From: an uncultured Lentisphaeria bacterium
GTDB lineage: Bacteria; Verrucomicrobiota; Lentisphaeria; Oligosphaerales; Oligosphaeraceae
Assembly (NCBI GenBank): GCA_934661755.1
Contig: CAKUJM010000021.1
Location: 1 to 49,008, forward strand
Direction of reading: 5' to 3'
DNA: 49,008 nt
Below, in pieces: positions 1-10,116 of this stretch. Every line of letters begins with the position of its first letter. The stretch's first letter is position 1. The notes under the pieces are model-generated. The model had not been told where the DNA came from. It saw nothing but the letters and a program-made list of their open reading frames with translations, and ran no database searches. A program made the position numbers and the translations under genes.

Positions 1-28
1 CAAGTTCACTCACGCGGTTAACCCCTCC

Positions 29-170
29 GCCGCCTGTCGGCGGCACCTCCCCTTGCAGGGGAGGCTGAAGAGCCTAGTGGTTGGCGCCGGTCATGACGCG
101 CCGCCGTGCGTAGTTTATAAGAACGCGCTTTGTTGTAACAACATAATTGTCCAAGGGCGAGACGCCCTTG
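29..170. repeat. Cluster of three short perfect hairpins in the left-edge spacer
   Basis: The spacer left of the oxidoreductase gene holds three inverted repeats. The first is GCCGCC/GGCGGC at 29-44 with a 4-base loop. The second is CCTCCCC/GGGGAGG at 46-64 with a 5-base loop. The third is CAAGGGCG/CGCCCTTG at 152-170 with a 3-base loop. A fourth small palindrome, GTTGT-A-ACAAC, lies near 132-142, and a run of nine G follows at about 178-186. Nothing in positions 1-198 looks coding. The first two hairpins back to back resemble palindromic spacer repeats that I recall from gut Clostridia genomes; that resemblance is from memory. Confidence 0.6.
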
Positions 171-198
171 CTACCCCGGGGGGGGGAGGCTTCGGCAG

Positions 199-1230
199 CT
201 ACTTCTTCAGTGCAATCGGAAAACTGCGGTTTTGATCGGCGGACTGTTGGATCTTCAACGCAGTGCGGGTGGTCTGCAATACATATTGTGTCGTCAATTG
301 ATCCGCAGTGGCCTTGCCTTGGATTTCATTGACAAAGTCGTGGAGATACGAGGTGGGCGAATTAGCCGGACACTTGAGTGCACGGGGCTTCTTGTCCTTG
401 GACCGGGCGAAGGTGACGGTGGGCTCCTTGCTGCTGCATTCCAGCATGCCGTCATCGCCATGCACCGTGATGCGCCAATATTGCGGAACGTTGCTGCCGC
501 AGTTGTCCGGCGAGAGGTAGGACACGTCGCTGATCACGCCGGCGTCATTGGAGAGGCGCAGCATGAACTGGGCGCAGTCCTTGAACCACGGCGTGGCGGA
601 GGCCTTGCCGTTCCAGACCCGTGCGCCGGTGATCTCGACGACATCGCATCCGGTCAGCCACTGGACGGTGTCGACGGTATGCACGCCGATGTCATTGATG
701 GTGCCGCCATGCTTGCCGGGCTCAAAATACCATCCCGGGCGCTTGTTGAGCATCAGCGGATGCTGGCCGGTCACCGAAATGGTGCGGACCTTGCCGATTT
801 CGCCGTCGAGGATTTTCTTGCGTATGAGCTGCAGCGATCCCAGATGGCGCAGCCCGAACATGCATCCGACCTTGAGATCGCATTTCGAGACCAGCTCGAT
901 GATCTTGTCGCACTCGTTCAGCGAGGTGCATAGCGGCTTGTCGGATATCACATGACGTCCCGCGCGCAGCGACTGGATCGCCAGCGCGCCGCGTCGGCCG
1001 TAGTAGTCACCGATGCCGATGATGTCGCTGGGGGTCTCCGCCAGCATGGCGTCAATCGAGGAATGGGTGATTCTTATCCTGCCGTTCTTTTGGAAGGACT
1101 GGCGGGTCCGGGCGTTTTCTTCGCAGACCGCGACCAGCTCCACTTCCTTCATTTTCGCGGCCTCGCCCAGCAGATCGAATATATGCCGGTGACGCACTCC
1201 GACAATGGCTAATTTCAGGGGTAGGGGCAC
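199..1230 (-). CDS. Gfo/Idh/MocA family NAD(P)-dependent oxidoreductase
   Basis: The protein is about 343 residues and likely acts in the cytoplasm on a sugar or sugar derivative, using NAD(P). The N-terminus has a Rossmann strand (KLAIVGVRHRH) followed by a beta-alpha-beta core. The family motif around the catalytic lysine is visible as HVISDKPLCTS, and the GxHTVD motif (GVHTVDTVQWLTG) follows in the substrate domain. The longest open frame begins at 1257, but a GTG at 1230 is preceded by a GGAG ribosome-binding sequence at a suitable distance and sits just before the Rossmann strand, so I prefer it. The gene is alone on this strand, with a promoter candidate about 250 bases upstream. The substrate cannot be told from sequence; families like this often occur in glycoside catabolism. 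The family call is firm and the exact start moderate. Confidence 0.9.
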   Translation of the reverse strand: MPLPLKLAIVGVRHRHIFDLLGEAAKMKEVELVAVCEENARTRQSFQKNGRIRITHSSIDAMLAETPSDIIGIGDYYGRRGALAIQSLRAGRHVISDKPLCTSLNECDKIIELVSKCDLKVGCMFGLRHLGSLQLIRKKILDGEIGKVRTISVTGQHPLMLNKRPGWYFEPGKHGGTINDIGVHTVDTVQWLTGCDVVEITGARVWNGKASATPWFKDCAQFMLRLSNDAGVISDVSYLSPDNCGSNVPQYWRITVHGDDGMLECSSKEPTVTFARSKDKKPRALKCPANSPTSYLHDFVNEIQGKATADQLTTQYVLQTTRTALKIQQSADQNRSFPIALKK

Positions 1231-1478
1231 TTGGTGTCTCCAAGGGCTGAATGGCAATGCAAGTTAAAGGGCACGGGGGGGGCGCCGGACAGGGGCGGAC
1301 CCGCCTGGATGAGGGGGGGGCAGTGCCGGAATTTCGTGATGGCCGGCCTTTGTGCCGGCATCAATCATCCGTCATTTTTTTCCGGTCATGCGTTTCCGTC
1401 GTGATCCCCCAAAAAAAGCATCACGGCACAAGACGCGGAGGCTGGCGGAATCCGGGCTTCACTTTCCGGAACGGGGTA

Positions 1479-1506
1479 AAGATAAACTCTTTTTCGGAGT
1501 TGTCAA
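1479..1506 (-). promoter_or_regulatory. Sigma-70-like promoter for the oxidoreductase, with a palindromic spacer
   Basis: On the minus strand a perfect -35 TTGACA (1501-1506) is followed after 16 bases by TATCTT (1479-1484). The spacer is itself an inverted repeat, AACTC-N7-GAGTT (1485-1501), as expected for a repressor site lying between the promoter boxes. A second TATAAT on the same strand lies just upstream at 1511-1516. The role is inferred from the hexamers and position alone. Confidence 0.5.
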
Positions 1507-1672
1507 GTCTATTATATGCAAATAATTGTAAAACAATGCGCATTTGTCGCGTTTTGTCATGATATTTTCTTATATGCCAAAATAAGCGCATCGAGGGCGG
1601 CCACCGACCGCAATTTACGCCGGTGTGGATATATTAACCAGGCAGCCGGCAGGGCGTGGTCATCAAAAAAAT

Positions 1673-1791
1673 GGCGCGAGGCGTTGTTTTTTTTTGCGCC
1701 GCGGCTTCGCCATTTTTCGGGCACGTATTTCCGGTATGCGCCCTCAAAGTTCCTCATTCTGAACAAAATCACCTAACTTCGCAGGTCCAGG
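1673..1791 (+). repeat. Dispersed palindromic repeat, copy 1 (upstream of gltX)
   Basis: The left arm carries TTTTGCGCC, then a TTCGCCATTTTTCGGGC-type segment, and ends at TCCGG. The right arm is its imperfect reverse complement and ends ACTTCGCAGGTCCAGG. It aligns end to end with the copy at 36035-36150 in the same orientation. It lies 20 bases before the gltX ATG, so it is probably part of the gltX leader or overlaps its promoter. Confidence 0.7.
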
Positions 1792-1810
1792 CTTTATTTC
1801 ATTGGAAATC

Positions 1811-3394
1811 ATGGGCATCAGAGTGCGTTTTGCCCCGTCGCCGACGGGTCAGGTACATATTGGCAACATCCGCGCCGCGATCTTCAACTGGCTTTTTGCG
1901 CGCCATGAGCATGGGGCTTTCCTGTTGCGGGTGGAGGACACGGACTTGGAGCGGTCCACTCCGCAGGCCATCGCCACCCTGCTGGAGGTGATGGAATGGC
2001 TGGGGCTGGACTATGACGAGCCGGTATTCTACCAGACCACGCAATCCGCCAAGCATGTCGCCGCGGCCCGGGAGATGCTCGGGGATGGCCGGGCGTACAC
2101 CGACAACAAGGGCGGCGAGGCGCCGGCGATCCTCTTCCAGTTCCCCTATTGCACGGACGGCATCCCCGAAGTCGAATGCGTTGGCGAGCAGTCGTTGCGC
2201 CTTCACGAGGATACGCCGTTGAAGATCAGCCGCAAGGGCGTTGAGTTCTCCACGGTTTCGCCCAAGGTGCGTCCGGCGCCCGGCGGCGCGACCCTGGCCG
2301 GCTTCCTTGACCTGAAGGCATATGACGAGGGCGGGCAGCTGCTTTTCGCCCTTGCCGACCACCTTGACGAGGTGCTCAGCCAGGGGGCGCAGTTCGTCTT
2401 CCCGCAGGCGCGCAAGATCACCTACATGCGCCGGGTTGTATCATACGACGACATTGTCAAGGGCCGCATGAGCAAGCCGCTGGATGCGATGAAGGACATG
2501 GTGATTGTGCGCAGCGACGGCTCGCCGGTCTTCCACCTGGCCAATGTCATCGACGACATCACCCAGGGGGTGACCCACATCATCCGCGGCGACGACCATG
2601 TCGAGAACACCTTCAAGCACATTTTCCTCTTCCATGCGCTTGGCGCCCCGGTGCCCAGGTATGCGCATCTGCCGATGATCATCAATGCACAGGGCAAGCC
2701 ATACAGCAAGCGCGACGGCGACGCCTTTGTCGGCGACTTCCGGGAGAAGGGTTTTTTGGCGGATACGCTTTTCAACTACCTGAGTCTGCTGGGATGGTCT
2801 CCGAAGGACGGCCGGGAGAAGATGTCGCGCCAGGAGCTCATCGACGCCTTCACCCTGGAGGGGTGTCTGCGCGGCCCCTCGCAGATGGACATCCAGAAGA
2901 TGACCAATTTGAACGGCCAGTACATTGCCGCCATGCCGTTTGCGGAGTTCCTCGAGGCGGCGCGTGCGGAGGCGGCGAAGCTGCCGTGGGGCGGCACGGA
3001 TCTGGACGAGGCGCTGTTCCGCAAGGTGGCCGCCTTCATGCAGAGCCGGGTGAAGCGCCTTGTCGACATTGCCCAGTGGGAGTACTTCTTTGTCGACGAG
3101 CCCCGCCGGGATGCGGCGGTCTGCGGGAAGCTGCTCAAGGACGGTGCGCATCGCCAGGCGCTGGCGACTCTGGTCAGGCCGCTGGCGCAGTTGCCGCAGT
3201 TCACCGCGGCGGCGATCGAAGATGCGGTCGCCGCGGTCGCCGGGCAATCGGGGATTCCGCACGGCAAGCTCAACCAGCCGTTGCGTGCCGCCGTCACCGG
3301 GACCAATGTCGGCGCCGGGATCTTCGAGACGATGGAGCTGGTCGGGCGCGAGCGGGTCTGCCGCCGCATTGAGGCGGCCCTCCAGACCCCGTAG
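1811..3394 (+). CDS. gltX: Glutamyl-tRNA synthetase with a remodelled acceptor-binding region
   Basis: Class I aminoacyl-tRNA synthetase that charges tRNA with glutamate. The class I signature HIGN (His at residue 16) follows the family motif RFAPSPTG. The second signature appears as KPYSKRDGD in place of KMSKS. Conserved blocks such as RVEDTD, FHLANVIDDI and HIIRGDDH are present, followed by the helical anticodon-binding part. The protein is 527 residues, longer than the usual 470-500. The zinc-like CFCT region after the first Rossmann half is missing, and about 100 residues of unfamiliar sequence lie between AILFQFP (about residue 105) and VSYDDIVKGRM. An in-frame TTG at 1802 opens the frame, but the ATG at 1811 sits directly before the conserved strand and is taken as the start. 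It heads a plus-strand housekeeping run with der and maf. Confidence 0.95.
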   Translation: MGIRVRFAPSPTGQVHIGNIRAAIFNWLFARHEHGAFLLRVEDTDLERSTPQAIATLLEVMEWLGLDYDEPVFYQTTQSAKHVAAAREMLGDGRAYTDNKGGEAPAILFQFPYCTDGIPEVECVGEQSLRLHEDTPLKISRKGVEFSTVSPKVRPAPGGATLAGFLDLKAYDEGGQLLFALADHLDEVLSQGAQFVFPQARKITYMRRVVSYDDIVKGRMSKPLDAMKDMVIVRSDGSPVFHLANVIDDITQGVTHIIRGDDHVENTFKHIFLFHALGAPVPRYAHLPMIINAQGKPYSKRDGDAFVGDFREKGFLADTLFNYLSLLGWSPKDGREKMSRQELIDAFTLEGCLRGPSQMDIQKMTNLNGQYIAAMPFAEFLEAARAEAAKLPWGGTDLDEALFRKVAAFMQSRVKRLVDIAQWEYFFVDEPRRDAAVCGKLLKDGAHRQALATLVRPLAQLPQFTAAAIEDAVAAVAGQSGIPHGKLNQPLRAAVTGTNVGAGIFETMELVGRERVCRRIEAALQTP

Positions 3395-3450
3395 GGCGCG
3401 TCTTTTTGCGCCGGGGCGGGGGAGTTTTGGCGTGCCGGCGGCGCGCAACC

Positions 3451-3495
3451 CTGAAAAGGGGGCGTGAAGCGCCCATGGATTTACGTGGACGCGCA
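3451..3495 (+). repeat. Second spacer motif family, copy upstream of der
   Basis: The stretch GAAAAGGGGGCGTGAAGCGC followed by CCATGGATTTA closely matches 28233-28275 upstream of the fumarase gene. Both end about 20-45 bases before a start codon and both are preceded by a TTTTTGCG tract. The ATG inside the motif opens only short frames in both places, so the likeness is at DNA or RNA level. Confidence 0.5.
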
Positions 3496-3536
3496 CCGTA
3501 GCCCCTCCTCCCCCAAGGAAAACAACAGACAGTCAA

Positions 3537-5021
<1,485 letters not shown>

Positions 5022-5024
5022 ACC

Positions 5025-5654
5025 ATGATCTTCCTGGCATCCACCTCACCGCGGCGCGCGGCGCTGCTGGCCTTGCATGGCGTGCCGTTCGTCCAGGTTG
5101 CGCCGCCGGATGGCGCCGAAGAGCTGCTTGACGCGCTGTCAAAACACGCGCAGCCGCCGATGCTGGCGAAGCACCGGGCATTCGCCAAGGCGATGGGCGT
5201 CGTGGGGAATGTGCCGCCGGACGCCATCGTGCTGGGGGCAGACACGGTGGTGTGCGTGGGCGATGAGATCCTGGGCAAGCCGAGGGACATGGCGGCGGCG
5301 CGCCGGATGCTCCGGAAGCTCTCCGGGCGCTGGCACGAGGTGCATACCGGCGTGGCGATCATAACCCAGGGGAAGTCGGCTTACTTCAGCGACGTGGACA
5401 CCGCCCAGGTGAAATTCAAGCAGCTTTCCAATGACCAGATCGACCGTTATCTGGAGTTGGTCAATCCGCTGGACAAGGCGGGCGGATACGCCCTCCAGGA
5501 GCATGGATCCATGCTGGTCGACATGGTCGATGGCGAACCGGAGACGGTGATTGGACTGCCGGTGGGGATGGTGCTTGAGGCGGTGGCGGATCTCCAGGGC
5601 CGGGGAGGCCTTGGGCCTGGATGGCATGAAGTTGGAGAAGATGGAGAATACTAA
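5025..5654 (+). CDS. maf: Maf/Ham1-fold nucleotide pyrophosphatase
   Basis: Cytoplasmic house-cleaning enzyme of the Maf family that hydrolyses dTTP, UTP or modified nucleotides to monophosphates. The family signature STSPRR is at residues 6-11, and ADTVV with the catalytic aspartate is at about 72-76. GKP, and further on GGYALQEHG and a glycine/proline-containing GLPV block, complete the active site. At 209 residues the length is normal. The AGGAGG ribosome-binding site lies in the 3' end of der, nine bases before the ATG. The stop codon abuts the ATG of the acetyltransferase gene, so translation is probably coupled. Confidence 0.93.
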   Translation: MIFLASTSPRRAALLALHGVPFVQVAPPDGAEELLDALSKHAQPPMLAKHRAFAKAMGVVGNVPPDAIVLGADTVVCVGDEILGKPRDMAAARRMLRKLSGRWHEVHTGVAIITQGKSAYFSDVDTAQVKFKQLSNDQIDRYLELVNPLDKAGGYALQEHGSMLVDMVDGEPETVIGLPVGMVLEAVADLQGRGGLGPGWHEVGEDGEY

Positions 5655-6629
5655 ATGGACAACAGCCGGCTGAAACAGGAATTTTTGGAAAAGGTGACCG
5701 CGGAGTTGTGCCACTCCTACCGCGACGGCGTGATGGTCAGCTACAACGACGACCAGAATCTGCCGCAGCGCGAACGGGTGCTGGCATTGCTCAACGACTT
5801 GGTGGAGCTGCTCTTCCCCGGCTATTCCGGCAAGCGCACCTTCCACCGTGACAGCGAGCGTTTCTCCACCGGCGAGCGCATTGACGCGGTATATCACGAC
5901 ATGGTCAAGCAACTGACCCAGGCGCTTTGCTACCGCGAGGAGATTGCGCCGGCCGCCCCGGGCGCGTGCGCGCCCTGCGGCCGGCACGGCTGCGCCCATT
6001 CGCAGCAGTGCCTGAGTCGCTGCCGGGACGAGGCCAGCCAGATTGCCAGCGCCCTGTTGGCGAAGCTGCCGGAATTGCGCGAGATGCTGAAGCTGGACTG
6101 CCAGGCGGCGCTGGACGGCGATCCGGCCACCCGTTCGATGGACGAGATCATCCTGGCGTACCCCGGATTCAAGGCCATTGCCATCCACCGTGTCGCCCAT
6201 GAGCTGTATGCGGCCGGCATTCCGCTCATCCCCCGGATCATGAGCGAATACGCCCATACGGTGACCGGGATCGACATCAACCCCGGCGCCACCATCGGCA
6301 AGAGCTTCTTCATCGACCATGGCACCGGCGTGGTGATCGGCGAGACTGCGGTGCTGGGCGACAATGTCAAGCTCTACCAGGGCGTCACCTTGGGCGCGCT
6401 GTCCTTTCCGAAGGACAGCTGCGGCAAGATCATCAAGGGCAACAAGCGCCATCCCAATCTGGAAAACGACGTCACGGTATATGCCGGCGCCACCATCCTC
6501 GGCGACGTCACGATTGCCCATCATTCGACCATCGGCGGCAATGTCTGGCTCACGGAATCCGTCACCGAGCCATACAGCCGGGTGATTTTCTCGCCGTCTG
6601 ACATTTCGATCACTGTAAGGAAGCGCTGA
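5655..6629 (+). CDS. epsC: Serine O-acetyltransferase, EpsC type
   Basis: Likely makes O-acetylserine from serine and acetyl-CoA, the first step of cysteine synthesis. The C-terminal half (about residues 170-324) is a left-handed beta-helix acyltransferase with the hallmark GIDINPGATIGKSFFIDHG, then VVIGETAVLGDN and further hexapeptide repeats. The long alpha-helical N-terminus with LFPGYSG is typical of EpsC rather than of short CysE proteins. An Ala/Cys/His-rich segment at about residues 95-118 (several Cys) is unusual and might be a linker or metal site. The ATG follows the maf stop with no gap. No O-acetylserine sulfhydrylase gene is in the window. Confidence 0.9.
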   Translation: MDNSRLKQEFLEKVTAELCHSYRDGVMVSYNDDQNLPQRERVLALLNDLVELLFPGYSGKRTFHRDSERFSTGERIDAVYHDMVKQLTQALCYREEIAPAAPGACAPCGRHGCAHSQQCLSRCRDEASQIASALLAKLPELREMLKLDCQAALDGDPATRSMDEIILAYPGFKAIAIHRVAHELYAAGIPLIPRIMSEYAHTVTGIDINPGATIGKSFFIDHGTGVVIGETAVLGDNVKLYQGVTLGALSFPKDSCGKIIKGNKRHPNLENDVTVYAGATILGDVTIAHHSTIGGNVWLTESVTEPYSRVIFSPSDISITVRKR

Positions 6630-6665
6630 GCCGACCATCTCCATCAACACGGAAAACACACTGCC

Positions 6666-9600
6666 ATGCTAGAAAAGGAATTTGAAGAAATCAAGATGCG
6701 TCTCGACACCTTCGAGGCCCGCACCATCGAGGATCTGTACACCGAGGAGTCGCCGCTGGTCGCGCAGATCGCAGTGACGGACGAGCCGGTGCCGTTCAAT
6801 CGGCGCGAGTCGCTCAAATACCGGCCGATTGCCGAGGGGCAGCCCTGGGGGCGGCTGTGGCAGAGCTGCTGGATTCACCTCACCGGAACGGTTCCCCAGT
6901 CATGGGAAGGCGCCACTTTGGCCTATCGGATCAACATCGGCGGCGAGGGGCTGCTGTTCGGCGCCGACGGCGAGCCGTTCTTCGGCATCACCAACACCTC
7001 CTATTTCTGTCCGGAGTACCTGAAGGAGTACTACATCGCCAGGACGCCGGCGCGCGGCGGCCAGAAGATCGACCTGTGGGTCGAGGGCGCCTCCAATGGC
7101 CTCTTCGGGGCCGAGATGCAGCATGACCCCCATCCGGTGCGCAACGACCAGCCTGCAGGGGGCTTCAACTCCTCGATCGTGCATATCCGCATTGCGCGCT
7201 TCAACGAGGAGCTCTGGCATTTGCGCTTCGAGTTCAAGACCCTCCACACGCTGCTGTGCAACTATTCCTTCTCCGACTATCGCGCCCGGAAGCTGGTGAC
7301 CATCCTCAACAACGCCTATTGCGCCTATCGGGACGATCCGCGCAACGCGGCGGCGGCGCGGGCGGTGCTCAAGGAGGCCTTCGCCTGGCCGGCGCTGGGG
7401 TCGGCGCTGACGATGACCGCCGTCGGCCATGCCCATATCGATGTGGGCTGGCTGTGGCCGGTCCGGGAGTCCATCCGCAAGGCCGCGCGCACCTTCGCCA
7501 GCCAGCTGGAGCTGATGGAGCGCTACGACGACTATGTCTTCGGCGCATCCCAGCCCCAGCTCTACCAGTTTGTCAAGGACAACTATCCCGGGCTCTACAG
7601 CCGGATTGCCGAGCGGGTCAAGGAAGGGCGCTGGGAATTGCAGGGCGGCATGTGGGTCGAGCCGGACTGCAATATCACCTCCGGCGAGTCGCTGGTGCGG
7701 CAGTTCCTCCACGGCAAGAACTTCTTCAAGGACGAGTTCGGGGTGGATGTCCGGAACCTGTGGATTCCGGATGTCTTCGGGTATGCCGCCAACCTCCCGC
7801 AGATCATCAAGAAGGCGGGATGTGATTTCTTCCTGACCCAGAAGATTTCGTGGAATCGCATCAACCACTTCCCGTACAACACCTTCCGTTGGCGTGGAAT
7901 CGACGGCACCGAGGTCGTCACCCATTTCCCGCCGGAGGATACCTACAACAGCAACCTCTTTGCCGGGGCGCTGGCGAAGGCCCAGGACAATTTCGAGCAG
8001 AACAACACCCAGGACGGCTTTGCCTGCCTCTTCGGCATTGGCGATGGCGGCGGCGGCCCCAGCTACGGCCATGTCGAATGCGGGCGGCTCTGCCGCAATC
8101 TCGAGGGGACGCCGAAGGTGAAATTCGCCACCGCCCAGAGCTTCTTCGACTCGATACTGGCCGGCGACACCTCCGCGCTTCCCCACTGGGTCGGCGAGCT
8201 CTATCTGGAGATGCACCGCGGGACTTTGACCACCCAGGCGCGCACCAAGCGCAACAACCGCAAGCTCGAGCAGCTGCTTTCGCTCACGGAGTTCGTCTGT
8301 TCGATGCTTCCGGCGGCCAAGTACCCCCGCAAGGAACTGGACAAGCTGTGGAAATGCCTGTTGATCAACCAGTTCCACGATATTCTGCCGGGGTCGTCAA
8401 TCCGCATGGTCTACGAAAATACCGAAAAGGAGCACGGCGAGATGTTCACCGGGCTGGGCGCGCTGCTGCGGGATGCCGGCAGGGAGCTGCTCCAGCCGCG
8501 GGCAAATGCGTCGACGCTGGTGAACACCCTCTCATGGGAATACCGCCGGCCGGTGGAGCTGCCGAAGGAATGGGCTGACGGCGCGATCCGCGACGAGGAT
8601 GGAAACGAGGTGGTTGCGCAGGTGGAGGATGACGGCCGGGTCGTCGCCGCAGTGCCGATGCCGCCGGGGCAGTGGAAGACGCTGCAATGCGTGGCGGCCG
8701 ACCATGGCCTGGCCAAATGCCAGGCGGACAGCAAGCTGGTGCTGGAAAACGACCTGGTCCGCTACGAATTTGCCAAGAATGGCCTGCTGCTTTCCGCCCA
8801 GCGCAAATCCGATGGCTTTGAATTCCTGCGCGAGCCCGGCAATGTCTTCACTCTCTACGCCGACCACCCCATCATGTACGATGCGTGGGACATCGACCCG
8901 TGGTACACCCGCGAGGCGGTGGGCAGCGCCAAGGCCGCATTCGATGCCGTGCGCATCACCGGACCGGTGCGCTCCATTCTCCGCTTCTCGCTCAAGATCG
9001 GCAGCTCCGCCATTGACCAGGAGGTCAGCCTGGCCGCAAATTCGATGGCGCTGGAGTTCAAGACCGCCGTTGACTGGCATGAAAACCGCAGGATGTTGCG
9101 GGTGGCCTTCCCGACTGCCATCAACAGCGACCAGGCGGTCTATGACGTCCAATACGGCTATCTCAAGCGCCCGACCCATTCCAGCACCAGCTGGGACGCC
9201 GCCAAGTTCGAATGCTGCGGCCAGCGCTATGTCGATCTCAACGACCAGGACAATGGCGTGGCGCTGCTCAACGACTGCAAATACGGCCATCATATCCACG
9301 ACAATGTGATCGACCTCAATTTGCTGCGTTCGCCCAAATATCCGGACTACTTCGCCGACCAGGGGCTGCATACCTTCGTCTACGCCTTCCTGCCGCATTC
9401 CGGCGACCACACCGTCGCCAACGTGTATGCCGAGGGCGCCCAGCTCAACCGCGCGCCGTGGCGCTTCGACGGGCTGGCCGGCGCAGTCGTCTCGCCGGTG
9501 CGGGTATTCGGCGAGGGCATTTCGCTGGAGGTGGTCAAGCGCGCGGAGAAGTCCGATGACATCATCCTGCGCATTGTCGAGACCCGCGGCCGCCACGCCG

Positions 9601-9755
9601 TCGGCGAGGTGGTGGTGGACGACAGCCGTTTCAACACCCTGTCCGTCACCAATCTCATGGAGTGGACGGACGAGGGGTGTCTCAATGCCATCGCCCCCGG
9701 GCATTATCCCCTCGCCCTCAAGCCGTTTGAGATTCTCACCCTGAAATTGAAGTAA
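6666..9755 (+). CDS. GH38 alpha-mannosidase, large multi-domain
   Basis: Retaining alpha-mannosidase of family GH38, 1029 residues, with no signal peptide, so probably cytoplasmic. An N-terminal beta domain covers about residues 1-245. The catalytic domain begins at GHAHIDVGWLW (His255, His257 and Asp259 as zinc-site candidates), and the nucleophile is Asp369 in WIPDVFGYAANLPQI. GGGPSYGH and the QFHDILPGSS block follow, with C-terminal beta-sandwich domains to the end. The architecture matches Ams1/eukaryotic-type enzymes that trim alpha-mannosides. It lies 36 bases behind the acetyltransferase without a terminator, so it may share that transcript. A second, shorter GH38 gene lies at 32.4 kb and is not a close copy. 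Confidence 0.95.
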   Translation: MLEKEFEEIKMRLDTFEARTIEDLYTEESPLVAQIAVTDEPVPFNRRESLKYRPIAEGQPWGRLWQSCWIHLTGTVPQSWEGATLAYRINIGGEGLLFGADGEPFFGITNTSYFCPEYLKEYYIARTPARGGQKIDLWVEGASNGLFGAEMQHDPHPVRNDQPAGGFNSSIVHIRIARFNEELWHLRFEFKTLHTLLCNYSFSDYRARKLVTILNNAYCAYRDDPRNAAAARAVLKEAFAWPALGSALTMTAVGHAHIDVGWLWPVRESIRKAARTFASQLELMERYDDYVFGASQPQLYQFVKDNYPGLYSRIAERVKEGRWELQGGMWVEPDCNITSGESLVRQFLHGKNFFKDEFGVDVRNLWIPDVFGYAANLPQIIKKAGCDFFLTQKISWNRINHFPYNTFRWRGIDGTEVVTHFPPEDTYNSNLFAGALAKAQDNFEQNNTQDGFACLFGIGDGGGGPSYGHVECGRLCRNLEGTPKVKFATAQSFFDSILAGDTSALPHWVGELYLEMHRGTLTTQARTKRNNRKLEQLLSLTEFVCSMLPAAKYPRKELDKLWKCLLINQFHDILPGSSIRMVYENTEKEHGEMFTGLGALLRDAGRELLQPRANASTLVNTLSWEYRRPVELPKEWADGAIRDEDGNEVVAQVEDDGRVVAAVPMPPGQWKTLQCVAADHGLAKCQADSKLVLENDLVRYEFAKNGLLLSAQRKSDGFEFLREPGNVFTLYADHPIMYDAWDIDPWYTREAVGSAKAAFDAVRITGPVRSILRFSLKIGSSAIDQEVSLAANSMALEFKTAVDWHENRRMLRVAFPTAINSDQAVYDVQYGYLKRPTHSSTSWDAAKFECCGQRYVDLNDQDNGVALLNDCKYGHHIHDNVIDLNLLRSPKYPDYFADQGLHTFVYAFLPHSGDHTVANVYAEGAQLNRAPWRFDGLAGAVVSPVRVFGEGISLEVVKRAEKSDDIILRIVETRGRHAVGEVVVDDSRFNTLSVTNLMEWTDEGCLNAIAPGHYPLALKPFEILTLKLK

Positions 9756-10116
9756 CCCGCCCCCTGTGGATGGCGTGAAGGAACCACCCTCGCGCCATCT
9801 GGTGCGGCGTGTCGTGGATCCGTGGCGTCTTCGCGGCCTTCCGGGGCCGTTTGGCGGGATATCGCGGGATATCATGGATTGGCGGCAGGCCGCACCGTGG
9901 CAACCTAAAAGGAAATTGGACCTGGGTCGCGAAGGCCGGTTTTTTTTGCATCATGAACGAGGACCTGGATCCGATGATGCAGAAAGCCCCGCCTTTGCGG
10001 ACTCCGTCAGACCGCAGTGTCCCGAAACGAGGCCAGATCAGCCCGGGCGTTGCGGCTTTTGTGTCGTTGTTTTCCCCGGGAGGGCAGCGGCGCATGCGCA
10101 CCGATATTTTTTTATC
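9756..10116. other. 361-base spacer with degenerate hairpins
   Basis: No gene is supported here. The spacer holds an inverted repeat GATGGCG/CGCCATC (about 9771-9800) shortly after the mannosidase stop, a tandem CGGGATAT, and a degenerate palindromic element at 9928-10004. An open frame in phase with the MATE gene runs through it, but its translation has no protein-like character. Confidence 0.5.
9928..10004. repeat. Degenerate copy of the dispersed palindrome
   Basis: The left arm CGCGAAGGCCGG, a T-run and GCATCATG is the imperfect reverse complement of GATGATGCAGAAAGCCCCGC and CTTTGCGG on the right. It has the outer layout of the dispersed family but lacks the inner GGGAGCGT segment, so it is shorter and assignment to the family is tentative. 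Confidence 0.4.

Larger units (their letters stand above)
1231..1810. other. 580-base divergent spacer
   Basis: This is the spacer between the minus-strand oxidoreductase and plus-strand gltX. It contains G-runs of eight near 1271 and 1313, an AT-rich stretch at about 1475-1600 that holds the oxidoreductase promoter, and a copy of the dispersed palindromic repeat just before gltX. I see no credible gene in it. Confidence 0.6.

Noticed and set aside
5139..6659. A 506-codon minus-strand open frame
   Set aside because: Opposite maf and the acetyltransferase, both with intact motifs; no recognisable domain.
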